Shown here piece after piece: positions 41,703 to 51,402 of a DNA stretch of 64,000 bases. The position numbers and the translations under genes are program-made. Each line of letters starts with the position of its first letter. Positions within the stretch are counted from its first letter, which is position 1. Source of the DNA: F1-60-MAGs149 sp037133755 (lineage in GTDB: Bacteria; Actinomycetota; Thermoleophilia; Gaiellales; F1-60-MAGs149). The stretch is from contig JBAXNN010000005.1 in assembly GCA_037133755.1 (NCBI GenBank), forward strand, positions 71,565 through 135,564, read 5' to 3'. Under the pieces are notes generated by a model. It saw only the letters and a list, made by a program, of their open reading frames with translations. It ran no database searches and was not told the origin of the DNA.

Positions 41703-42108
41703 CTTCTCGGGTCACGAACTTGCAGGGGATCGGCAGCTTCTGGGCGGCGAGCAGCATGGCCTCGCGGGCCAGCGGCTCTGGGACACCAGCGAGCTCGAAC
41801 ATGATGCGGCCAGGACGCACGACGGCGACCCAGAACTCCGGCGAGCCCTTGCCCGAACCCATGCGGGTCTCGGCGGGCTTCTTGGTGACCGGCTTGTCCG
41901 GGAAGATCGTGATCCAGACCTTGCCACCGCGCTTGATCTTGCGGGTCATGGCAATACGAGCAGCCTCGATCTGGCGGGCAGTGATCCACCCCTCGCCCAT
42001 CGCCTTGAGGCCGTACTCGCCAAAGGTGACGCGGGCATGGCCCTTCGTCTCCCCCGTGCGGCGGCCACGATGAACGCGGCGGTGCTTGACGCGACGCGGC
42101 ATCAGCAT
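41683..42108 (-). CDS. rplP: 50S ribosomal protein uL16
   Basis: The 141-residue protein begins MLMPRRVKHRRVHRGRRTGE, the standard L16 start, and contains RIFE-like GSGKGSPEFWVAVVRPGRIM and EAMLLAAQKLPIPCKFVTRE. Organises tRNA binding at the peptidyl-transferase region. One-base overlap with rpsC. Confidence 0.97.
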   Translation of the reverse strand: MLMPRRVKHRRVHRGRRTGETKGHARVTFGEYGLKAMGEGWITARQIEAARIAMTRKIKRGGKVWITIFPDKPVTKKPAETRMGSGKGSPEFWVAVVRPGRIMFELAGVPEPLAREAMLLAAQKLPIPCKFVTREGDLFEG

Positions 42109-43211
42109 CAGGAGTCACCCTCCTCGGCAGCGGGAGCCTCGTCAGCGGGGGTCTCTTCGACCACCGTTTCCTCGACCACCGTCTCGGCGGGCGTCTCGAC
42201 GACCGTCTCCTCGACGACAGCTTCCGTCACTGCAGCCTCGGCGACCGGCGTCTCGTCGACGATGATCTCTTCGACCACGGTCTCCTCGACTGCGGGAGCC
42301 TCGGGCTTCGGACGCGCGCGACGGCCGGCCGGAACCGACGGACCGCTGAGACGCGGCTGGTTCGGACCACCGGGACCGCCGCCACCCTGACGAGGACGAC
42401 GATCGCCACGGTCGCCGCCGGCGCCACGCTCACCCCGCTGCTCGCCGTCGCGACCCGGGGCGCCGCGGCGACCCTTCGGACGCGCGGGGCCGAGCTCTTC
42501 GATGGCACCCTTGGCGCCACCCTTGCGACGACGGGCATCGACCTCGCCCAGACGCGTGGCGTTCTGGTCGTGGCCTTCGAAGCCCTCCGGCATGATCTCG
42601 CCCTTGTTGATCCAGACCTTGACGCCAATGCGGCCGTACGTGGTCTTGGCCTCGGCGAAGCCGTAATCGATATCCGCGCGCAGCGTCTGGAGCGGCACAC
42701 GGCCCTCCGAGTACTGCTCGGTGCGGCTCATCTCGCCGCCACCCAGGCGGCCACCGCACTTGATGCGAACGCCCTGAGCGCCAGAGCGCACTGCGGACTG
42801 CATCGAGCGCTTCATGGCGCGGCGGAAGGCCACGCGATTCTGCAGCTGCTCCGCGACGGACTGCGCCATCAGGCTCGCGTCGAGCTCGGGGCGCTTGATC
42901 TCGTTGATGTTGATCTGCACGGCACGGCCGGTGATCGCGTGGACCTCCTTGCGGAGGGCGTCGACCTCGACACCGGACTTGCCGATGACGATGCCCGGGC
43001 GGGCGGTATAGATGTCGATCGTGATCTTCTGCGAGTCCTTGCGGATATGAATATCCGACAGGCCCGCATGGCTCAGCTTGTTGTGGATGTGCTCCCGGAT
43101 CTTGATGTCCTCCCCCAGGTAGCGGGCGAACTCGCGATCGGAGCACCAATTCGACTTCCAGTCGTGAATGATGCCGACGCGGAGGCCGCCAGGATGAACT
43201 TTCTGGCCCAT
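42108..43211 (-). CDS. rpsC: 30S ribosomal protein uS3 with a 155-residue C-terminal tail
   Basis: Residues 1-212 are normal S3: KH domain (GIVIGKSGVEVDALRKEV) and C-domain (GRLGGGEMSRTEQYSEGRVP, VWINKGEIMPEG). The tail 213-367 is first Arg/Gly-rich (RGAPGRDGEQRGERGAGGDR) and then a Val/Glu/Thr/Pro-rich acidic stretch repeating ETVVEE. S3 sits at the mRNA entry channel, so the tail could project near entering mRNA; that is inference. Many actinobacterial S3 proteins have shorter tails of this kind. Confidence 0.94.
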   Translation of the reverse strand: MGQKVHPGGLRVGIIHDWKSNWCSDREFARYLGEDIKIREHIHNKLSHAGLSDIHIRKDSQKITIDIYTARPGIVIGKSGVEVDALRKEVHAITGRAVQININEIKRPELDASLMAQSVAEQLQNRVAFRRAMKRSMQSAVRSGAQGVRIKCGGRLGGGEMSRTEQYSEGRVPLQTLRADIDYGFAEAKTTYGRIGVKVWINKGEIMPEGFEGHDQNATRLGEVDARRRKGGAKGAIEELGPARPKGRRGAPGRDGEQRGERGAGGDRGDRRPRQGGGGPGGPNQPRLSGPSVPAGRRARPKPEAPAVEETVVEEIIVDETPVAEAAVTEAVVEETVVETPAETVVEETVVEETPADEAPAAEEGDS

Positions 43212-43213
43212 AT

Positions 43214-43969
43214 CTAGCTCTTCTCCTCGTCGGTCTTCTCAGCGGCCGGCTTCTTCGGCGCAGCAGGCTTCTTCGCGGCAGGCTTCTTCGCTGCCGGCTT
43301 TTCGGCCGTGGCGTCGTCGGCCTTGGCGGCCGCCGGCTTCTTTGCGGCCGGCTTCTTCGCCGGCGGCTTCTTCTCGGTCGTCGCGTCAGCGGCGGCGGCC
43401 TCGGTCTTCGTGGCTGCCGGCTTCCTGGCAGCAGGCTTCTTGGCGGCCGGCTTCTCGTCGGTCGACTCGGCCACCTCAGTGGCACCCGTCTCGACGTTGG
43501 CCTCGGCCTTCTTCGACGCGGCAACGCGCTTGGCGCGGGCCGAATCCGACGATGCCTTGGCGGCCGGTGCGGCCGTCTCGGTGCCGTCGACGATCGCACC
43601 GCTCGTCAGCGAGCGGAGCAGGATCGTGATGTGCGTCGTGCGCTTGTTGATGCGGCTGGCACGGCCACGGGCACGCGGCTTGAAGCGCTTGATCGTGACG
43701 CCCTCGTTGGCGAAGGCCTCGTGAATCACGAGGTCGTCCGGCGAGAGACCATGGTTGACCTCGGCGTTCGTGACCGCGGAGCGGAGCACGAGCTCGATGT
43801 CCTTGGCCACGGCACGCGGCGAGAACAGCAGCTGCTTGCGGGCGTCCAGCACGTTGCGACCGCGGATGTCCGCGAGCACCAGACGCGCCTTGCGCGCCGA
43901 CGAGCGCACATGCTTGGCCTCGGCCCGGACGAGTCCGGTCTTGGCGTAGGAGAATCGCTCAGCAGACAT
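43214..43969 (-). CDS. rplV: 50S ribosomal protein uL22 with a 130-residue Lys/Ala/Pro tail
   Basis: The L22 core is residues 12-119 (RSSARKARLVLADIRG, then NHGLSPDDLVIHEAFANEG and RASRINKRTTHITILL). Residues 120-251 are a low-complexity tail rich in KKPAAKKPAA units, resembling histone-H1-like or MDP1-like tails. It lies two bases upstream of rpsC. The basic tail may bind rRNA or counter the acidic tails encoded by the next genes; this is inference. Confidence 0.94.
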   Translation of the reverse strand: MSAERFSYAKTGLVRAEAKHVRSSARKARLVLADIRGRNVLDARKQLLFSPRAVAKDIELVLRSAVTNAEVNHGLSPDDLVIHEAFANEGVTIKRFKPRARGRASRINKRTTHITILLRSLTSGAIVDGTETAAPAAKASSDSARAKRVAASKKAEANVETGATEVAESTDEKPAAKKPAARKPAATKTEAAAADATTEKKPPAKKPAAKKPAAAKADDATAEKPAAKKPAAKKPAAPKKPAAEKTDEEKS

Positions 43970-44247
43970 TAGCCGCGCCTCGACTGCTTGTCGGCGAGAT
44001 GACCACGGTAGGTACGCGTCGGCGCGAACTCGCCGAGCTTGTGGCCCACCATGGCCTCGGAGACGAACACGGGGACGTGCTTGCGTCCGTCATGCACCGC
44101 GATCGTGTGACCGACCATCTCCGGAAAGATGGTGCTGGCACGCGACCAGGTCTTGAGCATCTTCTTTTCCTTGGTGGCGTTCTGCTCCTCAATGCGCTTG
44201 AGGAGACGCTCGTCCACGTACGGGCCCTTTTTCGAGGATCGGGACAT
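43969..44247 (-). CDS. rpsS: 30S ribosomal protein uS19
   Basis: The 92-residue protein begins MSRSSKKGPYVDERLLKRIE and ends KLGEFAPTRTYRGHLADKQS, a complete S19 in the 30S head. Directly abuts rplB and overlaps rplV by one base. Confidence 0.97.
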   Translation of the reverse strand: MSRSSKKGPYVDERLLKRIEEQNATKEKKMLKTWSRASTIFPEMVGHTIAVHDGRKHVPVFVSEAMVGHKLGEFAPTRTYRGHLADKQSRRG

Positions 44248-45087
44248 TTACTTCCTGCCCTTCCCACGGCGGCGGCCGCGGACAATATCGGCGGAGGAGG
44301 CCTTCTTCGGGTCGCGGGTGCGACGTCCGAGCGTGGGCTTGCCCCACGGGGTCACAGGGTGGGAACCCTTGCCCTTGCCTTCGCCACCACCATGCGGGTG
44401 GTCAACGGGATTCATTGCGGTACCACGAACGCCCGGGCGCTTACCGGCCCAGCGAGCGCGACCGGCCTTACCGCCGACCTCGTTCTCGTGCGTCGTGTTG
44501 CCGACCTGGCCGATCGTGGCGCGGCAGTGCGCGGACACGCGGCGAAGCTCGCCGGAGGGCAGGCGCAGCAGCGCCGTCTCGGCCTCCTTGGCGACCAGCT
44601 GAGCGCTTGTGCCGGCGGAGCGGCACATCTTCGCGCCCTGGCCGGGGCGCAGCTCGACGGCGTGCACCGTGGTGCCCGTCGGGATGTTGAGGAGCGGCAG
44701 CGCGTTACCCGGCTTGATGTCGGCCTCGGGACCGGACGACACCATCGCGCCCACCTCGAGGTTGACCGGCGCCAGAATGTACGCCTTGGCGCCGTCCACG
44801 TAGTGGAGCAGTGCGATGCGCGCGGAGCGGTTCGGGTCGTACTCGACGGCGGCGACCTTCGCCGGCACGCCGTCCTTGAGCCGCTTGAAGTCGATGATGC
44901 GGTAGCGGCGCTTATGGCCACCACCCTGATGGCGCGTCGTGATGCGGCCGTTGTTGTTGCGGCCACCCTTGTTGTGGACCGGCGCGAGCAGGCTCTTCTC
45001 CGGCTCGGACTTCGTCACTTCGGCGAAGTCGGAGACGGTCATGAAGCGGCGACCCGGCGAGGTCGGGCGGAACGAGCGGACGCCCAT
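44248..45087 (-). CDS. rplB: 50S ribosomal protein uL2
   Basis: The 279-residue protein has RITTRHQGGGHKRRYRIIDF near the N-terminus and the catalytic-core signature MNPVDHPHGGGEGKGKGSHP near the C-terminus. Essential for subunit association and peptidyl-transferase assembly. TAATG overlap with rplW. Confidence 0.98.
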   Translation of the reverse strand: MGVRSFRPTSPGRRFMTVSDFAEVTKSEPEKSLLAPVHNKGGRNNNGRITTRHQGGGHKRRYRIIDFKRLKDGVPAKVAAVEYDPNRSARIALLHYVDGAKAYILAPVNLEVGAMVSSGPEADIKPGNALPLLNIPTGTTVHAVELRPGQGAKMCRSAGTSAQLVAKEAETALLRLPSGELRRVSAHCRATIGQVGNTTHENEVGGKAGRARWAGKRPGVRGTAMNPVDHPHGGGEGKGKGSHPVTPWGKPTLGRRTRDPKKASSADIVRGRRRGKGRK

Positions 45088-45389
45088 TATGCGACTCCCT
45101 CGAAGATCGGAATGGACTGGCCCTCGGCGAGCTTGACGATCGCCTTCTTGCCGCCCGGGCGCGTGCCCTTGAACATGCCGCGGCGCTTGGGCTTGGAGGG
45201 AACCTTGATGATGTGGACGTCAACGACGGTGACCTTGAAGATCTCCTCGACGGCCTGGCGGACCTGCGTCTTATGGGCGTCAGGATGCACGTGGAACGTG
45301 TACTTGCCGTCCTCGGTCAGCGAGTAACTCTTCTCGCTCACGACCGGGGCAAGCAGCACCGCGTGGGCTGCAGGGGTGGTCGACTTCAT
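45087..45389 (-). CDS. rplW: 50S ribosomal protein uL23
   Basis: The 100-residue protein has LLAPVVSEKSYSLTEDGKYT, VRQAVEEIFKVTVVDVHIIK and the GTRPGGKKAIVKL loop. It is the docking site for trigger factor and SRP at the tunnel exit. Coupled to rplD by a 4-bp overlap. Confidence 0.97.
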   Translation of the reverse strand: MKSTTPAAHAVLLAPVVSEKSYSLTEDGKYTFHVHPDAHKTQVRQAVEEIFKVTVVDVHIIKVPSKPKRRGMFKGTRPGGKKAIVKLAEGQSIPIFEGVA

Positions 45390-46027
45390 GCCGTCACCTC
45401 GTCCTTCTGCTTGGAGGCGTCGAGCGAAGCGGACAGCTCGTCGAGTGCCGTCGTGCTGATCAGCAGACGACGGGCCCAGAGCAGCTCGGTCAGACCGACC
45501 TCGGTCGGGGTCAGGACGGCCGAGCGCGGGATGTTGCGGAACGACAGTGCCGCAGCCTCCTCCTCGGTGCCGACGACCACGACGAGAGGGGCAACGCTCC
45601 AGCCCTCGACGAGCTTGAGTGCGTCCTTCGTCCTCGGCGCGTCGAACGCGCCGGCCTCGAAGATGCCGAGCGAGCCGTTGCCGGCATGCTGGCTGAGACC
45701 CATGCAGCGGGCCTTCTTGTACGCCTTCTTGTTGACCTTGACGGCGTACGAGCGGGGCTGCGGGCCGAAGACCACGCCACCGCCAGTGAACTGTGCGGCG
45801 CGCGTCGTACCCTGGCGAGCGCGACCCGTGCCCTTCTGGCGGAACGGCTTCGCACGACCGCCCGAGACCATGCCGCGCGACTTGGTCGCGTGGGTGCCCT
45901 GACGGCGGCCAGCGGCCTCCGCCTTGGCGACCTCGTGCAGCAGGCCGGGCGCAACCTCGACGCCGAAGACGGCATCGGGAAGGTTGACGGTGCCCTTGCC
46001 GCCGATGATGGGAGCAGTCAGCGCCAT
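45386..46027 (-). CDS. rplD: 50S ribosomal protein uL4
   Basis: The start is the ATG reading MALTAPIIGGKGTVNLPDAV, in a TAATG overlap with rplC (213 residues). The conserved tunnel loop reads RAKPFRQKGTGRARQGTTRA and the C-terminal domain is complete. In E. coli uL4 also represses the S10 operon; no control site was searched for here. Confidence 0.97.
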   Translation of the reverse strand: MALTAPIIGGKGTVNLPDAVFGVEVAPGLLHEVAKAEAAGRRQGTHATKSRGMVSGGRAKPFRQKGTGRARQGTTRAAQFTGGGVVFGPQPRSYAVKVNKKAYKKARCMGLSQHAGNGSLGIFEAGAFDAPRTKDALKLVEGWSVAPLVVVVGTEEEAAALSFRNIPRSAVLTPTEVGLTELLWARRLLISTTALDELSASLDASKQKDEVTA

Positions 46028-46644
46028 TAGTGGACGTCCTCTCGGATCTCGACGAGCGAGCCCTTCGGGCCCGGCACGGCGCCGGACACCAGAATCACGT
46101 TGCGGCTCGGATCGACATCGATCACCGTCAGGCCGCGCTGCGTGATGCGCTTGTTGCCCATCTGGCCCGCCATGCGCTTGCCCTTGAAGACACGCGACGG
46201 CCACGCCGATTGACCGATCGAACCCGGGGCACGCACGTTGTGCGAGCCGTGGGAGACCGGACCACGACTGAAGTTGTGGCGCTTGATCGTGCCGGCAAAA
46301 CCCTTACCGACGCTCGTACCGGAGACCTTGACGTGGTCGCCCGGCCCGAACACGCCGACCGTAATGGCCTCGCCCACGTTCATATCCGTGGTCCCGCGGA
46401 ACTCCGTCAGGTGACGGTGGGGCCCGACGCCGGCCTTCGCGAGATGGCCGGCCTCCGGCTTGGAGAGGTCCTCAAGCTCAACCGCCTGGTACGCGAGCTG
46501 AACCCCGTCGTACCCGTCGGCGTCAGACGTGCGCACGCCGACGATCGGGCACGGGCCCGCCTCGATCACGGTGACGGGCAGCCGCGCCCCGTCTTCCGTG
46601 AAGAGCTGGGTCATGCCCAGTTTGCGTCCAATGATGGCTTTCAT
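46027..46644 (-). CDS. rplC: 50S ribosomal protein uL3
   Basis: The 205-residue protein begins MKAIIGRKLGMTQLFTEDGA and holds the signature KGFAGTIKRHNFSRGPVSHG with the Gln residue-free GSIGQSAWPSRVFKGKRMAG loop near the peptidyl-transferase centre. 4 bp after rpsJ. Confidence 0.97.
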   Translation of the reverse strand: MKAIIGRKLGMTQLFTEDGARLPVTVIEAGPCPIVGVRTSDADGYDGVQLAYQAVELEDLSKPEAGHLAKAGVGPHRHLTEFRGTTDMNVGEAITVGVFGPGDHVKVSGTSVGKGFAGTIKRHNFSRGPVSHGSHNVRAPGSIGQSAWPSRVFKGKRMAGQMGNKRITQRGLTVIDVDPSRNVILVSGAVPGPKGSLVEIREDVH

Positions 46645-46648
46645 GGTG

Positions 46649-46957
46649 TTAAAGCTTGATCTCGATGTCGATGCCAGCAGGCAGATCGAGGCGCATCAGC
46701 GAATCGACCGTCTTCGGCGTGGGGCTGTGGATATCGATCAGCCGCTTGTGAGTGCGGATCTCGAAGTGCTCGCGCGAATCCTTGTCCTTGAAGGGACTGC
46801 GGATCACGCAGTAGACGTTCTTCTCGGTCGGCAGCGGGACAGGGCCAGAGACGGTCGCGCCGGAGCGCACCGCCGTCTCGACGATGTCCTTTGCCGACCG
46901 ATCCAGCGTCTGGTGGTCGTAGCCCTTAAGGCGGATGCGGATTTTCTGCTCAGCCAA
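46649..46957 (-). CDS. rpsJ: 30S ribosomal protein uS10
   Basis: 102 residues, if read from the TTG at 46957 (MAEQKIRIRLKGYDHQTLD), which is the normal S10 length and starts 4 bp after the tuf stop. An in-frame ATG at 46993 inside tuf would add a 12-residue Ser/Arg-rich leader and is less likely. The S10 loop FEIRTHKRLIDIHSPTPKT is present. No strong Shine-Dalgarno precedes the TTG, so expression may depend on coupling to tuf. Confidence 0.93.
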   Translation of the reverse strand: MAEQKIRIRLKGYDHQTLDRSAKDIVETAVRSGATVSGPVPLPTEKNVYCVIRSPFKDKDSREHFEIRTHKRLIDIHSPTPKTVDSLMRLDLPAGIDIEIKL

Positions 46958-46961
46958 GGGG

Positions 46962-48146
<1,185 letters not shown>

Positions 48147-48221
48147 CGTCTTCTCCGGGTCTCCAGGACTGTGGTGCTAAAGGGGTTGGTTCGTGGTTTA
48201 CAGGGTTGCGGGACTGGCCGA

Positions 48222-50333
48222 TTAGGCCTTCGCCGTAATGGTCTCGGCGATGTTCTTGGGCACTTCCTCGTAACGGAGGAACTGCATGGTGTACGTCGCG
48301 CGACCCTGCGAAAGGGAGCGGACGTCGGTCGCGTAGCCGAACATCTCGGCTAGCGGGACGCGAGCGGTGACAACCTGGGCGTTGCCGCGGGGCTCCATGC
48401 CCTCGACGCGGCCACGGCGGCTGTTGAGGTCGCCGATGACGTCGCCCATGTACTCCTCGGGCGTGACGACCTCGACGGCGAAGATCGGCTCGAGCAGCGC
48501 GGAATCACCGCGGCGCAGACCCTCCTTGAGGGCCATCGAGCCGGCGATCTTGAACGCCATTTCGGACGAGTCGACATCGTGGTAGCTGCCGTCGATCAGG
48601 GCGACCTTGACGTCGACGACGGGGAAGCCGGCGATGACACCCGAATCGAGTGCCTCCTTGGCTCCTTCGCCGACAGCCTTGTGGTACTCCTTCGGCACGA
48701 CGCCGCCGACGATCTTGCTCTCGAACGAGAAGCCCTCGCCCGGCTCGGTCGGCTCAACGCGGAGCCAGACGTCGCCGTACTGGCCGCGACCACCGGACTG
48801 GCGGACGAACTTGCCCTGAACCTTCTCGACGGCCTTGCGGATCGTCTCGCGGTAGGCCACCTGCGGCTTGCCGACGTTGGCGTCGACGGAGAACTCGCGC
48901 ATCAGGCGGTCAACGATGATCTCAAGGTGCAGCTCGCCCATGCCGGCGATCAGCGTCTGGCCCGTTTCCTCGTCGGTCTTGACGCGGAAGGTCGGGTCCT
49001 CCTCGGAGAGGCGCTGGAGGGCGTTGGCGAGCTTGTCCTGGTCGGCCTTCGTCTTCGGCTCGACGGCCACCTCGATGACCGGCTCGGGGAAGATGATCGA
49101 CTCGAGCAGGATCGGCTGCTTCTCGTCGCACAGCGTGTCGCCGGTCGTCGTGGCCTTGAGGCCGACACCAGCAGCGATCTCGCCGGCGCCGATCTCCTCG
49201 CGCTCCTCACGATGATTGGCGTGCATTTGGAGGATGCGGCCGACGCGCTCTTTCTTGTCCGTCGACGCGTTGTAGACAGCCGAGCCAGCGTTGAGCTGGC
49301 CGGAGTAGACGCGGAAGTACGTGAGCTTGCCGACGAACGGATCGCTCATCACCTTGAAGGCGAGGGCGGAGAACGGTGCGGTCAGCGTGGCCTCGCGCGT
49401 CTCAGTCTCGCCCGTGCGGGGCACGGTGCCCTCGACCGGCGGGACGTCGAGCGGGCTCGGCAGGTACGCGATCACGGCGTCGAGCATCTGCTGGACGCCC
49501 TTGTTCTTGAACGCGGTGCCGCAGAGCAGCGGCGTGACCGACAGGTCGAGCGTGGCAGCGCGGATCGCGGCCACAAGATCGGCGTTGTCGATCGGCTGAT
49601 CCTCGAGGAACGCCATCATGATGTCCTCGTTGTGGTCCGCGACGGCCTCCACGAGCGTGTGGCGGGCCAGCTCGGCCTCGGCCAGGAGGTCGCCCTCGGG
49701 ATCGGACTCGCTCCAGGCAAGGCCCTTCTCGTCCTGATCGAAGATGATCGCCTTCATGCGGACGAGATCGACGACGCCCTGGAAGTTGTCCTCAGCACCG
49801 ATCGGGATCTGGATCGGCACCGGATTGGCGCCGAGGCGGTCGACGATGGTGGAGCGGACGTACTCGAAGTCGGCGCCAACGCGGTCCATCTTGTTGACGA
49901 ACGCGATGCGCGGCACGGCGTACTTGTCGGCCTGGCGCCACACCGTCTCGGACTGCGGCTGGACGCCGGCGACCGAGTCGAATACTGCGACTGCACCGTC
50001 GAGCACGCGCAGGGAGCGCTCCACCTCGACGGTGAAGTCCACGTGCCCGGGTGTATCGATGATGTTGATGCGATGACCGCTCCACAGCGCCGTCGTGGCT
50101 GCCGAGGTGATCGTGATGCCGCGCTCCTGCTCCTGAACCATCCAGTCCATCGTGGCGCCACCCTCGTGCACCTCGCCCAACTTGTGGGTGCGGCCGGTGT
50201 AGAACAGGATGCGCTCTGTGACGGTGGTCTTGCCCGCGTCGATGTGGGCCATGATGCCGATGTTCCGGTACAGGTCCAGCTGATCGGCGCGCGGGGCGGA
50301 CGATTCGGTCTGGGTGTCGATGACGGTGCTCAT
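48222..50333 (-). CDS. fusA: Elongation factor G
   Basis: The 703-residue translocase has G1 AHIDAGKTTVTERILFYTG, G2 RGITITSAATTA, G3 DTPGHVDFTVEVE, G4 NKMDRVG, and domains II-V through DVRSLSQGRATYTMQF. Length and motifs fit the ordinary housekeeping EF-G (not EF-G2). 5 bp after rpsG. Confidence 0.99.
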   Translation of the reverse strand: MSTVIDTQTESSAPRADQLDLYRNIGIMAHIDAGKTTVTERILFYTGRTHKLGEVHEGGATMDWMVQEQERGITITSAATTALWSGHRINIIDTPGHVDFTVEVERSLRVLDGAVAVFDSVAGVQPQSETVWRQADKYAVPRIAFVNKMDRVGADFEYVRSTIVDRLGANPVPIQIPIGAEDNFQGVVDLVRMKAIIFDQDEKGLAWSESDPEGDLLAEAELARHTLVEAVADHNEDIMMAFLEDQPIDNADLVAAIRAATLDLSVTPLLCGTAFKNKGVQQMLDAVIAYLPSPLDVPPVEGTVPRTGETETREATLTAPFSALAFKVMSDPFVGKLTYFRVYSGQLNAGSAVYNASTDKKERVGRILQMHANHREEREEIGAGEIAAGVGLKATTTGDTLCDEKQPILLESIIFPEPVIEVAVEPKTKADQDKLANALQRLSEEDPTFRVKTDEETGQTLIAGMGELHLEIIVDRLMREFSVDANVGKPQVAYRETIRKAVEKVQGKFVRQSGGRGQYGDVWLRVEPTEPGEGFSFESKIVGGVVPKEYHKAVGEGAKEALDSGVIAGFPVVDVKVALIDGSYHDVDSSEMAFKIAGSMALKEGLRRGDSALLEPIFAVEVVTPEEYMGDVIGDLNSRRGRVEGMEPRGNAQVVTARVPLAEMFGYATDVRSLSQGRATYTMQFLRYEEVPKNIAETITAKA

Positions 50334-50338
50334 GTGCG

Positions 50339-50809
50339 TTACCAGCGGTAGTGCGCGAAGGCCTTGTTCGCCTGCGCCATTCGGTAGATGTCGTCCTTGC
50401 GCTTGAACGCGCCGCCCTGCTGGTTCGTCGCGTCGAGAATCTCGGCGGCGAGGCGCTCGTCCGAGCCGCGCTCGCGGCGCTGACGGGCGAACGTGACCAG
50501 CCAGCGGACCGCCAGCGTGCGGGCGCGGCGCGTGGGCACCTCGACCGGGACCTGATAGTTGGCACCACCGACGCGGCGGCTGCGGGTCTCGAGGACCGGC
50601 GTGACCGACTTGATCGCCTGGTCGAGCACCTCGACGGGCTCGCGGCCCGACTTCTCGGCAACGATCGCGAGGGCGCCGTAGACGATGCGCTCAGCGGTGG
50701 AGCGCTTGCCGTCCAGCATGACCTTGTTGATCACTTGTGTGACCAGGGTCGAGCTGTAGACGGGGTCCGGAATCAGCTCGCGGGGGGTGATATCTGCGCG
50801 ACGGGGCAT
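50339..50809 (-). CDS. rpsG: 30S ribosomal protein uS7
   Basis: The 156-residue protein starts in a TAATG overlap with rpsL (MPRRADITPRELIPDPVYSS). The VGGANYQVPVEVPTRRARTL signature and a C-terminal KAFAHYRW are present. Primary 16S rRNA binder of the head; in E. coli it regulates the str operon. Confidence 0.98.
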   Translation of the reverse strand: MPRRADITPRELIPDPVYSSTLVTQVINKVMLDGKRSTAERIVYGALAIVAEKSGREPVEVLDQAIKSVTPVLETRSRRVGGANYQVPVEVPTRRARTLAVRWLVTFARQRRERGSDERLAAEILDATNQQGGAFKRKDDIYRMAQANKAFAHYRW

Positions 50810-51177
50810 TAGCTCTTCTTCGCTCCATACTTCGAGCGTGCCTGCTTGCGGTCGGCGACGCCGGAGGTGTCCAGCGCGGCGCGAATGACCTTGTAGCGGA
50901 CGCCCGGGAGATCCTTCACGCGGCCGCCGCGGATCAGCACGACGCTGTGCTCCTGCAGATTGTGGCCGACGCCGGGAATGTAGGCGGTGACTTCCATGCC
51001 GTTCGAGAGGCGGACGCGAGCAACCTTGCGCAGAGCCGAGTTCGGCTTCTTCGGGGTCGTCGTGTAGACGCGCGTGCAGACGCCGCGCTTTTGCGGGGCA
51101 CCCTTGAGCGCCGGGGTCTTCGTCTTGGCCATCTCGGGGGTTCGCGGCTTGCGAACCAGCTGGTTGATCGTGGGCAT
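50809..51177 (-). CDS. rpsL: 30S ribosomal protein uS12
   Basis: The 122-residue protein starts at the ATG reading MPTINQLVRKPRTPEMAKTK; an upstream ATG would add 14 odd residues and lie in the leader hairpin. The decoding-centre loops TTTPKKPNSALRKVARVRL and GGRVKDLPGVRY have the usual Lys residues, so no streptomycin-resistance change is evident. First gene of the long translation block. Confidence 0.98.
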   Translation of the reverse strand: MPTINQLVRKPRTPEMAKTKTPALKGAPQKRGVCTRVYTTTPKKPNSALRKVARVRLSNGMEVTAYIPGVGHNLQEHSVVLIRGGRVKDLPGVRYKVIRAALDTSGVADRKQARSKYGAKKS

Positions 51178-51217
51178 GGACTCCGGAGTCCGCTTTCCGT
51201 TGGGCGCCCGAGGGCGC
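51178..51217 (-). promoter_or_regulatory. Two-hairpin leader directly before rpsL
   Basis: On the mRNA strand a hairpin GCGCC/GGCGC with loop CUCG is followed by GGACU-CCGG-AGUCC immediately touching the AUG. The only Shine-Dalgarno-like sequence (GGAG) lies inside this second hairpin, so folding could mask initiation of rpsL. This is a candidate translational control site. Confidence 0.45.
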
Positions 51218-51252
51218 ACGTTGACATGCGCGGCCGTAGCCGCAGCCCGGGG

Positions 51253-51282
51253 ACTCTAGGGCATCTGGCCGAAAGCGCCAAA
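51253..51282 (-). promoter_or_regulatory. Candidate promoter of the rpsL-rpsG-fusA-tuf block
   Basis: On the minus strand TTTGGC (51277-51282) and TAGAGT (51253-51258) are 18 bp apart, about 70-75 bp upstream of the rpsL ATG. The rest of the 225-bp gap to the next gene (51178-51402) holds a few short GC palindromes and no open frame. Confidence 0.4.
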
Positions 51283-51402
51283 CGACAACCGTCACCCCGC
51301 GGGGGTGCTGTCACCAGCATTCTGCTGGGTGCCGTCGCTTTCGCTCTGCCGAACCGTGTACGCGAGTTGTAGAGACCCCGTCGGACACGCACAGAATTTG
51401 GC

